A stretch of 11,846 nucleotides of DNA from Darwinimomas sp963643215 (GCA_963643215.1 CAVIJY010000051.1:1-11846); one strand, 5' to 3'; positions 1-7,264 are shown, numbered from the stretch's first letter. The notes: generated by a model from the sequence alone, not told the origin. Numbers and translations are program-made.

Positions 1-621
1 CCGCTTCACGATGTCCTTGAGCTGGACAGAGTTGAACAGATCATGAAGATATTGCCTGGACGGCGCATCCGCATAGCTGAGGTTTGCAAGGTAGGGCATG
101 CCTCCGGCAAGCAGATACTTTTGGAAACACTGCTGGATGGGCGCATCGGGAGCAATAGAACGGTAAAGTTCCATGAACTCTCCGAAGGAGAACGGATAAA
201 TTACGAACTCCACATACCGTCCGCCCAAATAGGTCGCAAGCTCACCGGACAGCAGCTTTGCATTGGAGCCGGTGATATAGATGTCGCAATCCAGCGAAAC
301 GCGGAAAGAGTTGATGCATTTCTCCCAATCCCTGACCTCCTGTATTTCATCAAAGAACAAATAGACCTTGCCCTCTATTTCTGCGGCTCTTGCGGTGATC
401 TCGTCATGCAGAGCCTGTGCGGTTTGCAGGTGGGAATAGCTCATATCTTCAAAGTTGATAGAGATAAACTGCGCAGGGTTGACCCCGGACTCTGTGAGTT
501 CCTGTTTGATCAGCTCCAACATGACCGACTTTCCGCATCGTCGGATACCGGTCACGACTTTGATCAGCTCCGTTCCGATAAACGGGCGGATACGGCTCAT
601 ATACAGTTCGCGTTTGATCAT
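1..621 (-). CDS. AAA_14/DUF4143-type ATPase, N-terminal part (cut by window edge)
   Basis: The minus strand is open from an ATG at 621-619 to the window edge, giving 207 codons with no stop. Visible motifs are a Walker A loop GIRRCGKS (residues 25-32), a Walker B LFFDEIQ (88-94) and a sensor-like ITGSN (116-120). The start MIKRELY and the order of motifs match the large family of standalone ATPases with an AAA_14 domain followed by a DUF4143 domain, usually about 400 residues, so roughly half is outside the window. Members are common accessory genes of gut Firmicutes and Bacteroidetes and their cellular role is largely unknown. The chosen start has an AAAGGGGG ribosome binding site 11 nt upstream; an in-frame ATG at 654 would lie upstream of the predicted transcript start. 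Isoleucine is mostly ATC (14 of 18) and arginine mostly CGN (9 of 12), unlike the neighbouring operon, which suggests separate acquisition. Confidence 0.88.
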   Translation of the reverse strand, partial: MIKRELYMSRIRPFIGTELIKVVTGIRRCGKSVMLELIKQELTESGVNPAQFISINFEDMSYSHLQTAQALHDEITARAAEIEGKVYLFFDEIQEVRDWEKCINSFRVSLDCDIYITGSNAKLLSGELATYLGGRYVEFVIYPFSFGEFMELYRSIAPDAPIQQCFQKYLLAGGMPYLANLSYADAPSRQYLHDLFNSVQLKDIVKR

Positions 622-654
622 ATAAGTCTTAGCCCCCTTTCCGCGGCTGACCAT

Positions 655-683
655 AGTGTAACACATTTACAGATGATTTTTAA
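655..683 (-). promoter_or_regulatory. Predicted sigma-A promoter of the ATPase gene
   Basis: Read on the minus strand, a TTAAAA -35 (683-678), a 17 nt spacer and a TACACT -10 (660-655) preceded by TGT (extended -10) lie just upstream of the ATPase start. The predicted transcript would begin near 648, which puts the ribosome binding site and the ATG at 621 inside it and leaves out the alternative ATG at 654. The match is by eye only. Confidence 0.45.
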
Positions 684-797
684 TAAAGAAATTGCAAAAT
701 TATAAGTTATAACTGATAAAATTCAAAATCAGGCAAAATACTAAAGATAAAAATCGAATCTTAATGAAGTCATAGACACTTTCGGAAGAAACACGGC

Positions 798-826
798 TTT
801 ACTTTCAACAGTAACTAACTTATGAT
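798..826 (+). promoter_or_regulatory. Predicted sigma-A promoter of the divIC-tilS-hpt-ftsH operon
   Basis: A TTTACT -35 (798-803), a 17 nt spacer and a TATGAT -10 (821-826) lie 55 nt upstream of the divIC-like start. Transcription would begin around 832-834, immediately before the GC-rich hairpin at 838-856. No other pair in the gap fits as well for this direction. Confidence 0.5.
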
Positions 827-837
827 GAAAAAAACTT

Positions 838-856
838 CGGCGGTGTAGCTCCGCCG
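838..856. terminator. GC-rich hairpin at operon 5' end; terminator-shaped on the minus strand
   Basis: CGGCGG (838-843) pairs with CCGCCG (851-856) around a 7 nt loop. On the plus strand it would fold at the very 5' end of the divIC operon transcript and has no following T run, so it could protect the message or affect its translation. On the minus strand the stem is followed after 3 nt by seven T residues (complement of A828-834), the geometry of an intrinsic terminator facing the ATPase gene. No minus-strand gene lies upstream to use it, so it may stop antisense transcripts from the operon. Confidence 0.45.
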
Positions 857-880
857 CATCCGGTATAAGGAAGTGAGAAC

Positions 881-1195
881 TTGGGAAGACTGAATAAGAG
901 ACAGCGCTCTGACAGAAATGAAAATGCATTTGCGGTGATGACGGTTTCCGCTGTCATCGTCTGCATGGCTGTTATTGTCAATCTCAAGGTATCTGCACTC
1001 GAGGAAAAGAGCAAAGCCTATACCGGGCGCATAGATATTCTTGAACAGGAGTATCAGCAGGAGCAGGACCGGTCGCAGAAGCTTGAGGAGGAGCGCCTTA
1101 GGGTGCAGACCAAGCAGTATACCGAGCAGGTGGCGCGGGAAAAACTGGGGTTAGTCTATCCGGGTGAGGTCGTGCTTAAGCCCAATCAAAAATAA
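881..1195 (+). CDS. divIC: Septum formation initiator family protein (DivIC/FtsB-like)
   Basis: A 104-residue bitopic membrane protein: a short basic cytoplasmic N-terminus with RLNKRQR (3-9), one transmembrane segment at about 17-36, a coiled coil at about 38-80, and the family's C-terminal pattern AREKLGLVYPGE (85-96). This is the architecture and length of FtsB/DivIC, which join FtsL and the FtsQ-type protein (DivIB) in the division complex and help activate septal peptidoglycan synthesis. The start is TTG at 881, backed by AAGGAAG (867-873) 7 nt upstream; the next in-frame ATG lies inside the membrane segment. It is first in the operon, 14 nt ahead of tilS, an order also typical of Firmicutes near tilS-hpt-ftsH. 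The family assignment is firm; calling it DivIC and not another FtsL/FtsB relative rests on context. Confidence 0.88.
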   Translation: MGRLNKRQRSDRNENAFAVMTVSAVIVCMAVIVNLKVSALEEKSKAYTGRIDILEQEYQQEQDRSQKLEEERLRVQTKQYTEQVAREKLGLVYPGEVVLKPNQK

Positions 1196-1209
1196 AGCGA
1201 CGGAGCATC

Positions 1210-2646
1210 ATGCAGGATAGGGTATTGAAAACGATCGAGGACTACGAACTTTTGAGCCGTGGAGACAGATGCATCCTTGCGGTAAGCGGGGGAGCCGACT
1301 CCATGGCTCTTTTGCATGTGCTTTTTTCTCTGAGGGAAAAGCTTGGGGTAGAGCTGAGAGCGCTGCATGTGCATCACGGACTGCGGGGGGCAGAGGCGGA
1401 CAGAGACGCGGAATGGGTTCAGGAGAGCTGCGAAAGACTGGGGATACCGTGCACGACGAAATATGTGAAGGTAAAGGAATATGTGAGAGAGACCGGAACA
1501 TCAGTAGAGGAGGGCGCCAGAATACTGAGGTACGGAGCCCTGAACGAGGCTGCCGAAGCATGGGATGAAGAGGTGCGCGAGAGCATCCGGTCGTGCGGCG
1601 ACGGCGACGCACGGAAAGCTGAAGTATCCGGTACGAAGATTGCGGTTGCCCACAATCTGAACGACGATGCCGAGACCATCCTCATGCAGATGACGAGGGG
1701 AAGCGGTTTGAAGGGACTCGGAGGAATAAACAGAAAGAACGGCAGGATCATCAGACCGCTTATCAGGATAAGACGGGATGAGATAGAGGAATATCTGACA
1801 GGAATCGGTGTTTCGTGGGTCACGGATTCAACAAATCTGGATGATGAGTATACCCGCAACAGGATACGCCACAGGGTACTGCCGGAGCTTGAGGCAGGCG
1901 TAAATACAGGGGCGGCTGAGCATATCGCGGCAGCGGGAGAGCTTATAGCACAGGCATATGATTATATCAGCGGCAGCGCCGAGAATCTCATAGAGGAGAA
2001 GGCAGTATTTATCCGGGATCCGCAAGATCCGGAGTCTATATGCGGCTGCAGATTTCCGGCAGCTGAGCTTAAAGCTCTGCCCGAGGTGATGCGCAGCACT
2101 GTCATGCTCGAGCTGCTTTCAAGAATATCGAAAACACGCAAGGATATCTCGGCCGTTCATGTAAGAGACGCGGTGGCATTGATATACAAGGATACCGGAA
2201 AATACATCACGCTCCCGTACAGGCTGAGGGTCAGACGCGAATACGACGATATCTGCATAGAAAAGGCCGTAAAAAGGGAATTTGCAGGAGCAGTCCCGGA
2301 AAACTTCCGGACAAGAGTGCTGCCATATCTCGGAGAGCCGGTTCCCACGGGAAAATACACAAAGTGGTTTGATTATGATAAAATATCTTTTCCGGTGGCA
2401 TTCAGATGCAGAAGGCCGGGAGATTATATAACGCTGAACGGAACAGGCCGCAAATCCGTAGCCTCATATATGACGGACTGCAAGATACCTGCCGACAGGC
2501 GCGACAGCATACCGATTGTTGCTGACGGCAGCAATGTGCTTTGGATAGTGGGATATCGCATCGGCGAGGAGTATAAGGTCACCGTGCAAACCCGAAATGT
2601 GCTTGAAATCCGCTACAACGCGGATAAAGGAGAATCAGATGGCTGA
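1210..2646 (+). CDS. tilS: tRNA(Ile)-lysidine synthetase
   Basis: TilS uses ATP and lysine to convert C34 of the CAU-anticodon tRNA-Ile to lysidine, so that the tRNA reads AUA codons, which are abundant in this window. The PP-loop SGGADS (26-31) and the conserved ALHVHHGLRG (51-60), AHNLNDDAET (147-156) and DSTNLDDEYTRNRIRH (206-221) define the N-terminal N-type ATP pyrophosphatase domain. The C-terminal TilS domains follow, with RRPGDYI (401-407) and WIVGYRIGEEY (445-455). Its 478 residues fit the long form of the family. An acidic stretch of about 25 residues (117-142) lies between the RYG helix and the AHN motif and appears longer than usual. The ATG at 1210 has only a weak GGAG ahead of it (1202-1205), so translation may depend on divIC. 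The stop overlaps the hpt start by 8 nt. Confidence 0.95.
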   Translation: MQDRVLKTIEDYELLSRGDRCILAVSGGADSMALLHVLFSLREKLGVELRALHVHHGLRGAEADRDAEWVQESCERLGIPCTTKYVKVKEYVRETGTSVEEGARILRYGALNEAAEAWDEEVRESIRSCGDGDARKAEVSGTKIAVAHNLNDDAETILMQMTRGSGLKGLGGINRKNGRIIRPLIRIRRDEIEEYLTGIGVSWVTDSTNLDDEYTRNRIRHRVLPELEAGVNTGAAEHIAAAGELIAQAYDYISGSAENLIEEKAVFIRDPQDPESICGCRFPAAELKALPEVMRSTVMLELLSRISKTRKDISAVHVRDAVALIYKDTGKYITLPYRLRVRREYDDICIEKAVKREFAGAVPENFRTRVLPYLGEPVPTGKYTKWFDYDKISFPVAFRCRRPGDYITLNGTGRKSVASYMTDCKIPADRRDSIPIVADGSNVLWIVGYRIGEEYKVTVQTRNVLEIRYNADKGESDG

Positions 2647-3163
2647 AAAGATAACTGTAATGTATACAGAAGAGCAGATCGACCGGATGGTGAGGCAGCT
2701 GGCAGCTCAGATCAACAAGGACTATGAAGGCAAGCACATAAGACTGGTGTGCATCCTGAAGGGAGCGTCTGTCTTTATGTGTGATCTTGCCAAGAGAATC
2801 ACTGTTCCGGTTACATTTGATTTTATGTGTGTGTCAAGCTACGGAGGAACCACATCCACAGGGATGGTAAAGATACTCAAGGATCTGGATCAGGGAATCG
2901 AGGGAGAGGATGTTCTGATAGTAGAGGATATCATAGACACGGGAAGAACACTGAAGAGCCTCAAGCAGCTTCTGGTACACAGAGGGGCGGCAAGCGTGAA
3001 GATAGTGACATTGCTTGACAAGCCGTCACGCCGCGTGGAAAACGGGATAGAGGCTGACTACTGCGGATACAGAATTCCGGATGCATTTGTCGTGGGGTAT
3101 GGTCTTGACTATGATGAGGCATACAGAAATCTGCCGTATATCGGTGTATTGAACTTCGAATAA
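2639..3163 (+). CDS. hpt: Hypoxanthine (guanine) phosphoribosyltransferase
   Basis: A 174-residue purine salvage enzyme that transfers phosphoribose from PRPP to hypoxanthine (and usually guanine), making IMP or GMP. The PRPP-binding loop VLIVEDIIDTGRTL (92-105) is intact, the LKG backbone-binding loop is at 40-42, the flexible loop with SSYGGTTSTG is at 66-75, and the base-contacting region DAFVVGYGLDYDE is at 148-160. Length and motifs are typical of bacterial Hpt. I place the start at ATG 2639, not the longer in-frame reading from 2597: AAAGGAG (2626-2632) sits 6 nt upstream and the N-terminus MAEKITV fits the family. The start overlaps the tilS stop in ATGGCTGA, so the two are probably translationally coupled. 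ftsH follows after 13 nt. Confidence 0.95.
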   Translation: MAEKITVMYTEEQIDRMVRQLAAQINKDYEGKHIRLVCILKGASVFMCDLAKRITVPVTFDFMCVSSYGGTTSTGMVKILKDLDQGIEGEDVLIVEDIIDTGRTLKSLKQLLVHRGAASVKIVTLLDKPSRRVENGIEADYCGYRIPDAFVVGYGLDYDEAYRNLPYIGVLNFE

Positions 3164-3176
3164 GGAGACAAACAAC

Positions 3177-5156
3177 TTGAATCAGAGATCGGGTCAATTC
3201 AGAAGTCTTATAATATTCATGCTGCTTCTTGCTGCGGCATGGTTTATCTCCGGACTTTTTGCCGGAACGGCGGAAACCTCTATCACCAGAGCTCAGTTTG
3301 AAAAGCAGCTTGAAGGCGGTGAGATTCAGGAGATCGTGATCAGTCAGAACGAGCAGGTTCCCACAGGTGTCGCGTTCATAGTACGCAGGGACGGGGCGGT
3401 GGAGCAATACAATGTATCTGATGTGAATGCACTTCAGCAGGAGCTGCTTGCCGCAAATGTGGACTATTCGATGAAGGACATATCCACAACGGGATCGCTG
3501 CTGATGCAGATGGCACCGCTGCTGGTTTCGGCCGTGATGCTGATAGTATTCATGTCATTCATGCGCAGCAATTCATCCGGCAATATGCATATGATGAATT
3601 TCGGAAAGTCGCGTGCGAGGATGACCAATACCAGCGATATCGACTTTGAAAAGGTCGCCGGGCTGGAGGAGGAAAAGGGAGACCTTGAGGAGCTTGTGGA
3701 TTTCCTGCGCAGTCCCGGCAAATATACGGCGCTTGGCGCAAGGATACCCAAGGGAGTGATTCTTGAGGGCCCTCCGGGAACAGGTAAAACTCTGCTTGCA
3801 AAGGCTGTAGCGGGAGAGGCGCATGTCCCGTTCTTCTCTATCTCTGGCTCGGACTTTGTCGAGATGTTTGTAGGAGTCGGAGCGTCACGAGTGAGAGATC
3901 TGTTTGCGGATGCCAAGAAAAATGCACCCTGCATTATTTTCATAGATGAAATAGACGCGGTGGGACGCCGGCGCGGATCGGGTCTCGGAGGAAGCCATGA
4001 TGAAAGAGAGCAGACACTCAACCAGCTGCTGGTTGAGATGGACGGATTCTCCGTAAATGAAGGCATCATAGTTATGGCAGCTACAAACCGCCCCGATATT
4101 CTGGATCCGGCGATACTGCGTCCGGGAAGATTTGACAGGAAGATATCGGTTGGAAGACCGGATGTGAAAGGCCGCGAGGCGATACTGAAGGTGCATGCCA
4201 AGGATAAGCCGCTCAAGGACGATGTGGATCTGAAGCGTGTCGCCAAGACCACGGCAGGATTCACCGGCGCCGATCTTGAAAATCTTCTCAATGAGGCTGC
4301 CATACTGACGGCAAAGGAAGGAAAGAAGGCCATAGGGCAGTCAGAGATAGATGCGTCATTCATCAAGGTGGGGATAGGCTCGGAAAAGAAGAGCAGGGTT
4401 ATGACTGAGCGCGATAAGCGTATCACCGCATATCATGAGGCGGGTCATGCGATACTGTTCCACGATCTTCCGATGATGGATCCGGTGCATACGGTATCAA
4501 TCATACCGACGAGCAGCGGGGCAGCCGGGTTTACCATGCCGCTTCCGTCCTCGGACAATATGTTCAATACAAAAGAGAAGATGCTGGAGAACATACAGGT
4601 CGCTCTCGGAGGCCGTATAGCTGAGGAGATCATATTCGGAGATGTGACGACGGGAGCGAGTCAGGATATAAAGCAGGCGACTGCCATCGCCAAGGCCATG
4701 GTCATGCAGTACGGTATGAGCGATCGCGTGGGTCTTGTAAATTACGGCAGCGAGGGCGATGAGATCTTCATAGGACGGGACTTCGGACAGACAAAGTCTT
4801 ACGGGGAGCATACGGCAGCTGTCATTGATGAGGAAGTAAAGAACATCATTGACGAATGCTACAAAAAGGCGAAGGACATCATAGAGAGCAGGAGAGATGT
4901 GCTGGATGCGGCATGTGAGCTGCTCTTGAATGAGGAAAGAATCACAGGAGATGAGTTCGACGCACTGTTTCCGGAGGCGAAAGAGGCAGCCGGGAATCCG
5001 GGGGATCGTGCGGAAAAGGTGCTTGATACGATAGCTCCGGTGGCTGTAGATGTGTCGCCGGACGGATATAAGGAGACAAGAAAGAAAACCTTCGAAGAGG
5101 TCATGCGTGAGGCGGCTGCGCCAACGGACAATGATAAAGAGAGCAGCAGGGATTAA
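3177..5156 (+). CDS. ftsH: ATP-dependent zinc metalloprotease FtsH
   Basis: A 659-residue membrane-anchored AAA protease that forms hexamers and degrades misassembled membrane proteins and selected cytosolic regulators. Two transmembrane segments (about 10-29 and 108-129) flank a small extracytoplasmic domain. The AAA module has Walker A GPPGTGKT (198-205), pore loop MFVGVG (230-235), Walker B IIFIDEID (253-260) and the second region of homology with RPGRFDR (315-321). The protease has the zinc motif HEAGH (420-424) and the downstream acidic ligand in TTGASQD (D497). All key residues are present. The start is TTG at 3177 with AAGGAG (3162-3167) 9 nt upstream, inside the hpt stop region. The C-terminus has a charged tail after about 600, common in this family. 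It ends the operon, as ftsH does beside hpt and tilS in many Firmicutes. Confidence 0.97.
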   Translation: MNQRSGQFRSLIIFMLLLAAAWFISGLFAGTAETSITRAQFEKQLEGGEIQEIVISQNEQVPTGVAFIVRRDGAVEQYNVSDVNALQQELLAANVDYSMKDISTTGSLLMQMAPLLVSAVMLIVFMSFMRSNSSGNMHMMNFGKSRARMTNTSDIDFEKVAGLEEEKGDLEELVDFLRSPGKYTALGARIPKGVILEGPPGTGKTLLAKAVAGEAHVPFFSISGSDFVEMFVGVGASRVRDLFADAKKNAPCIIFIDEIDAVGRRRGSGLGGSHDEREQTLNQLLVEMDGFSVNEGIIVMAATNRPDILDPAILRPGRFDRKISVGRPDVKGREAILKVHAKDKPLKDDVDLKRVAKTTAGFTGADLENLLNEAAILTAKEGKKAIGQSEIDASFIKVGIGSEKKSRVMTERDKRITAYHEAGHAILFHDLPMMDPVHTVSIIPTSSGAAGFTMPLPSSDNMFNTKEKMLENIQVALGGRIAEEIIFGDVTTGASQDIKQATAIAKAMVMQYGMSDRVGLVNYGSEGDEIFIGRDFGQTKSYGEHTAAVIDEEVKNIIDECYKKAKDIIESRRDVLDAACELLLNEERITGDEFDALFPEAKEAAGNPGDRAEKVLDTIAPVAVDVSPDGYKETRKKTFEEVMREAAAPTDNDKESSRD

Positions 5157-5168
5157 CAGATAAGCGAG

Positions 5169-5207
5169 ACATACAATCGCAGGTCGTGAGAACCTGCGAT
5201 TGTATGT
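5169..5207. terminator. Long palindrome between convergent ftsH and lepB
   Basis: A perfect 16 bp stem, 5169-5184 pairing with 5192-5207, with a 7 nt loop, lies 12 nt past the ftsH stop and 40 nt past the lepB stop on the other strand. Two further pairs (one of them G-U) extend its base. It is well placed to end transcription from both sides. The T run is weak in both directions (TTT then AAA on plus), so termination may be inefficient, or the hairpin may mainly protect 3' ends from exonucleases. Confidence 0.75.
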
Positions 5208-5246
5208 TTAAAGCAAGAGACTTTAGGATATATGTCGGACATGCGC

Positions 5247-5864
5247 TTATTTGATAAGACCGGGATGGGGATAGTACCGGAATATGACTTTGGCCACGAG
5301 CTTGTCGCGCGCTACAAATGTATAGTCATGTTCGGAATCGGTATCGGGAGAACGCATGGCCAGCATCTCCCAGTAGCGGGCATCCAGAGAATTGTTGCGA
5401 TTGTCGCCAAGAAAGAAGTAGCAATCCTCAGGAACCTCGAAGTGCATGGACGGCTCCGGTTCCATCTCCTCCTTCAGATAAGGTTCATCGAGGGGCTCGT
5501 CAGAACCGTTGATATAAACCTTGCCGTCAATGATATCAACGGTATCGCCGGGAAGGCCTATAAGTCGCTTCACATAATAGATTTTCTCGTCGAGAGGATA
5601 GCGGAATATGATGATGTCTCCGCGCTGAGGCTCCGAGAACAGGTAGGAAAGCCGTGAGCCGATCACTCTGTCCCCCGTCATGATGGTGTCCTCCATGGAC
5701 GCTGACGGTATGCGGGAGTTGGCGATGATGAATGAGTTTAAAAACAGTGCGATGGCAGCGGCGGCAACTATGATCTGGATCCACTCGAGGATCTCTTTTT
5801 TTATATCTATCTTTTTGTTGGATGCGTCACTGCTGTCGTGATCATCGAGAGAATGATTTTTCAT
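5247..5864 (-). CDS. lepB: Type I signal peptidase
   Basis: A 205-residue membrane serine protease that removes signal peptides from exported proteins on the outer face of the cytoplasmic membrane. An Asp/Lys-rich cytoplasmic N-terminus (1-24) precedes one membrane anchor at about 29-47. The catalytic dyad is visible: Ser56 in PSASMEDT (53-60) and Lys99 in YYVKRLIGLPGD (96-107). The conserved box GDNRNNSLDARYW is at 153-165. Size and single anchor are typical of Gram-positive SipS-type enzymes. The minus-strand frame stays open far upstream, opposite the aminotransferase gene, but that extension resembles nothing, whereas ATG at 5864-5862 gives the normal length and has a GGAG 7 nt upstream. 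It stands alone, convergent with ftsH and divergent from the aminotransferase gene. Confidence 0.95.
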   Translation of the reverse strand: MKNHSLDDHDSSDASNKKIDIKKEILEWIQIIVAAAAIALFLNSFIIANSRIPSASMEDTIMTGDRVIGSRLSYLFSEPQRGDIIIFRYPLDEKIYYVKRLIGLPGDTVDIIDGKVYINGSDEPLDEPYLKEEMEPEPSMHFEVPEDCYFFLGDNRNNSLDARYWEMLAMRSPDTDSEHDYTFVARDKLVAKVIFRYYPHPGLIK

Positions 5865-5901
5865 AAAAGGTCTCCAGTCCGCCGTTTTCACCGGCCCATT
5901 C

Positions 5902-5930
5902 AGTTTAATCCACTGTATTCGGATATGCAA
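5902..5930 (-). promoter_or_regulatory. Possible lepB promoter
   Basis: On the minus strand, TTGCAT (5930-5925), a 17 nt spacer and TAAACT (5907-5902) lie about 40 nt upstream of the lepB start. Both hexamers match consensus poorly (3 of 6 and 4 of 6), but this was the best-spaced pair I could find in the gap. Confidence 0.3.
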
Positions 5931-5998
5931 GCAGACGGATTTGTATTTTATGTGACCGGGAAGGCCTGGAGAGCCCGGATGTTTGGCGGTTTTGTTCG

Positions 5999-6028
5999 TT
6001 GACAAAGCCAAAGCGTGAAGAGTAATAT
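5999..6028 (+). promoter_or_regulatory. Promoter of the branched-chain aminotransferase gene
   Basis: A perfect TTGACA -35 (5999-6004) is followed by an 18 nt spacer and TAATAT (6023-6028). Transcription would start near 6035. This places the longer in-frame reading, which would begin with GTG at 6015, upstream of the transcript, and so supports the ATG at 6147. Confidence 0.6.
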
Positions 6029-6146
6029 AGCTGCTAAATTTCATCTGTGCGGGCAGCTGATCAAGGCTGATGCGGCACAGAAGCCGGGATGGACGCCGAA
6101 GACGGAGACATTTATTCCGGATAAAAAAACAAAGGAGGCAGCGGAG
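6029..6146 (+). promoter_or_regulatory. RNA leader of the aminotransferase gene with two possible stems and strong RBS
   Basis: About 110 nt lie between the predicted transcript start and the ATG. AGCTGC (6029-6034) can pair with GCAGCT (6053-6058), and positions 6084-6090 can pair with 6114-6120 (7 bp with one G-U). AAAGGAGG (6131-6138), 8 nt before the ATG at 6147, is a near-perfect ribosome binding site and decides the start. I see no T-box consensus, no leucine/isoleucine-rich leader peptide and no T run after the stems, so regulation by attenuation is not supported. The lower stem lies close to the ribosome binding site. Confidence 0.4.
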
Positions 6147-7169
6147 ATGGAGCAGACGATGGACTGGGGCAACATAGGGTTCAAATATGTAAAGACAGAT
6201 AAGAGATTTGTCGCAAACTTTAAAGACGGAAAATGGGACGACGGCGCGCTGATTGATGATGACAAGATAGTTATCACGGAAAGTGCCGGTGTTCTCCAGT
6301 ACGCGCAGACATGCTTTGAGGGGCTGAAGGCCTACCAGACAGTAAACGGTGACATCGTATGCTTCCGCCCTGACCTCAATGCGCAGCGTATGGAGGACTC
6401 CTGCAAACGACTGAAGATGCCTGTATATGACAAGGAGAGGTTCGTAGAGGCTGTCAGGGATGTTGTCAAGGCCAATATAAAGTATGTACCTCCGTACGGA
6501 ACAGGAGCTTCCCTTTACATAAGACCCTTCATGTTTGGCAGCGATGCGGTGCTTGGCGTAAGCCCCGCAAATGAATATCAGTTCCGCATATTTGTATCGC
6601 CTGTAGGTCCCTACTTTAAGGGAGGTGCAAAGCCCATAAGGATACGCGTCAGCGATTATGATCGCGCAGCGCCGCACGGCACCGGACACATCAAGGCCGG
6701 ACTGAACTATGCCATGAGTCTGTATCAGATCATGGATGCCCATGAGCAAGGATATGATGAAAATGTATATCTTGATCCGGCCAGCCGCACATATATAGAG
6801 GAGACCGGAGGAGCGAACATCATCTTCATCACCAAGGACGGCAAACTGGTGACTCCGAAGTCGGATTCCATACTTCCGTCGATCACGAGACGCTCTCTGC
6901 TTTATGTGGCCGAGCATTATCTTCATCTCACAGTAGAGGAGCGCCCGGTAAGGCTTGATGAGGTGAAGAATTTTGCAGAATGCGGACTGTGCGGTACGGC
7001 GGCAGTGATATCTCCGGTGGGAATGATAGTAGATCACGGCGAGGAGATCAGATTCCCGGCGGGAATGGAGGAGATGGGAGAGATCACCAGAAAGCTCTAT
7101 GATACGCTCCGGGGTATCCAGCTCGGAACCATAGAGGCTCCCGAGGGATGGATCTTTAAGATAAGCTGA
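6147..7169 (+). CDS. ilvE: Branched-chain amino acid aminotransferase
   Basis: A 340-residue fold-type IV PLP enzyme that interconverts leucine, isoleucine and valine with their 2-oxo acids, using glutamate/2-oxoglutarate; it makes the last step of branched-chain amino acid synthesis. The PLP lysine is K183 in GTGHIKAGLNYA (178-189), and YIEETGGANIIF (216-227) supplies the glutamate facing the pyridine nitrogen. The early FEGLKAY (57-63) and RPFMFG (126-131) blocks, and the length, fit the longer BCAT form (as in Bacillus IlvK/YwaA and mitochondrial BCAT), not the roughly 300-residue E. coli form. The start is ATG 6147 with AAAGGAGG 8 nt upstream; 44 more codons in frame upstream resemble no family sequence and begin before the predicted transcript. 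It is a single-gene unit with its own promoter and terminator, divergent from lepB. Confidence 0.93.
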   Translation: MEQTMDWGNIGFKYVKTDKRFVANFKDGKWDDGALIDDDKIVITESAGVLQYAQTCFEGLKAYQTVNGDIVCFRPDLNAQRMEDSCKRLKMPVYDKERFVEAVRDVVKANIKYVPPYGTGASLYIRPFMFGSDAVLGVSPANEYQFRIFVSPVGPYFKGGAKPIRIRVSDYDRAAPHGTGHIKAGLNYAMSLYQIMDAHEQGYDENVYLDPASRTYIEETGGANIIFITKDGKLVTPKSDSILPSITRRSLLYVAEHYLHLTVEERPVRLDEVKNFAECGLCGTAAVISPVGMIVDHGEEIRFPAGMEEMGEITRKLYDTLRGIQLGTIEAPEGWIFKIS

Positions 7170-7198
7170 TACACGAGAAAAATGTTCATACGGGATAC

Positions 7199-7231
7199 AG
7201 TGCGGCTCCGGCATATCGCCGGAGCCGCACT
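7199..7231 (+). terminator. Terminator hairpin after ilvE
   Basis: A perfect 14 bp GC-rich stem (7199-7212 with 7218-7231) with a 5 nt loop starts 30 nt after the ilvE stop, followed by a T-rich but interrupted tail (TTGACTTGAATTTG). It probably ends the ilvE transcript. Confidence 0.75.
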
Positions 7232-7235
7232 TGAC

Positions 7236-7264
7236 TTGAATTTGAAGAAAGAATAACATATAAA
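7236..7264 (+). promoter_or_regulatory. Predicted promoter of the GMK-like/holB/yaaT/trmN6-like/rsmI operon
   Basis: TTGAAT (7236-7241), a 17 nt spacer and TATAAA (7259-7264) start five bases after the ilvE terminator stem. A TTGACT at 7231-7236 offers a second, less well-spaced choice. Transcription would begin near 7271, leaving a leader of roughly 24 nt before the ATG at 7295. Confidence 0.5.

Larger units (their letters stand above)
622..880. other. AT-rich divergent intergenic region
   Basis: This gap separates the minus-strand ATPase from the plus-strand division operon. The stretch from about 661 to 780 is strongly AT-rich, with no open frame that looks like a gene. Apparent promoters for both directions lie at its two ends, and a GC-rich hairpin sits at 838-856. 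The compositional change between this gap and the genes on either side may mark the boundary between an accessory insertion and the conserved operon, but no integrase, direct repeat or tRNA is visible to support an insertion site. Confidence 0.6.

Noticed and set aside
43..705. Plus-strand open frame of 220 codons
   Set aside because: It is antisense to the ATPase gene, whose minus-strand reading has clear Walker A, Walker B and family N-terminus; the plus-strand protein shows no recognisable domain.
3464..4426. Minus-strand open frame of 320 codons inside ftsH
   Set aside because: It is antisense to the intact AAA domain of ftsH, is serine-rich, and has no ribosome binding site or family resemblance.
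6015..6146. Longer ilvE starting at GTG 6015
   Set aside because: It starts upstream of the predicted transcript start (about 6035), lacks a good ribosome binding site and adds 44 residues foreign to the family; ATG 6147 has AAAGGAGG.
6029..6146. T-box or leader-peptide attenuator ahead of ilvE
   Set aside because: No T-box consensus (TGGNACCGCG-like), no run of branched-chain codons and no terminator with a T run are visible.
5865..7259. Upstream extension of the lepB frame on the minus strand, opposite ilvE
   Set aside because: LepB has its normal length and start at 5864; the extension is antisense to a clear aminotransferase gene and is Cys/His/Arg-rich, as in antisense shadows.
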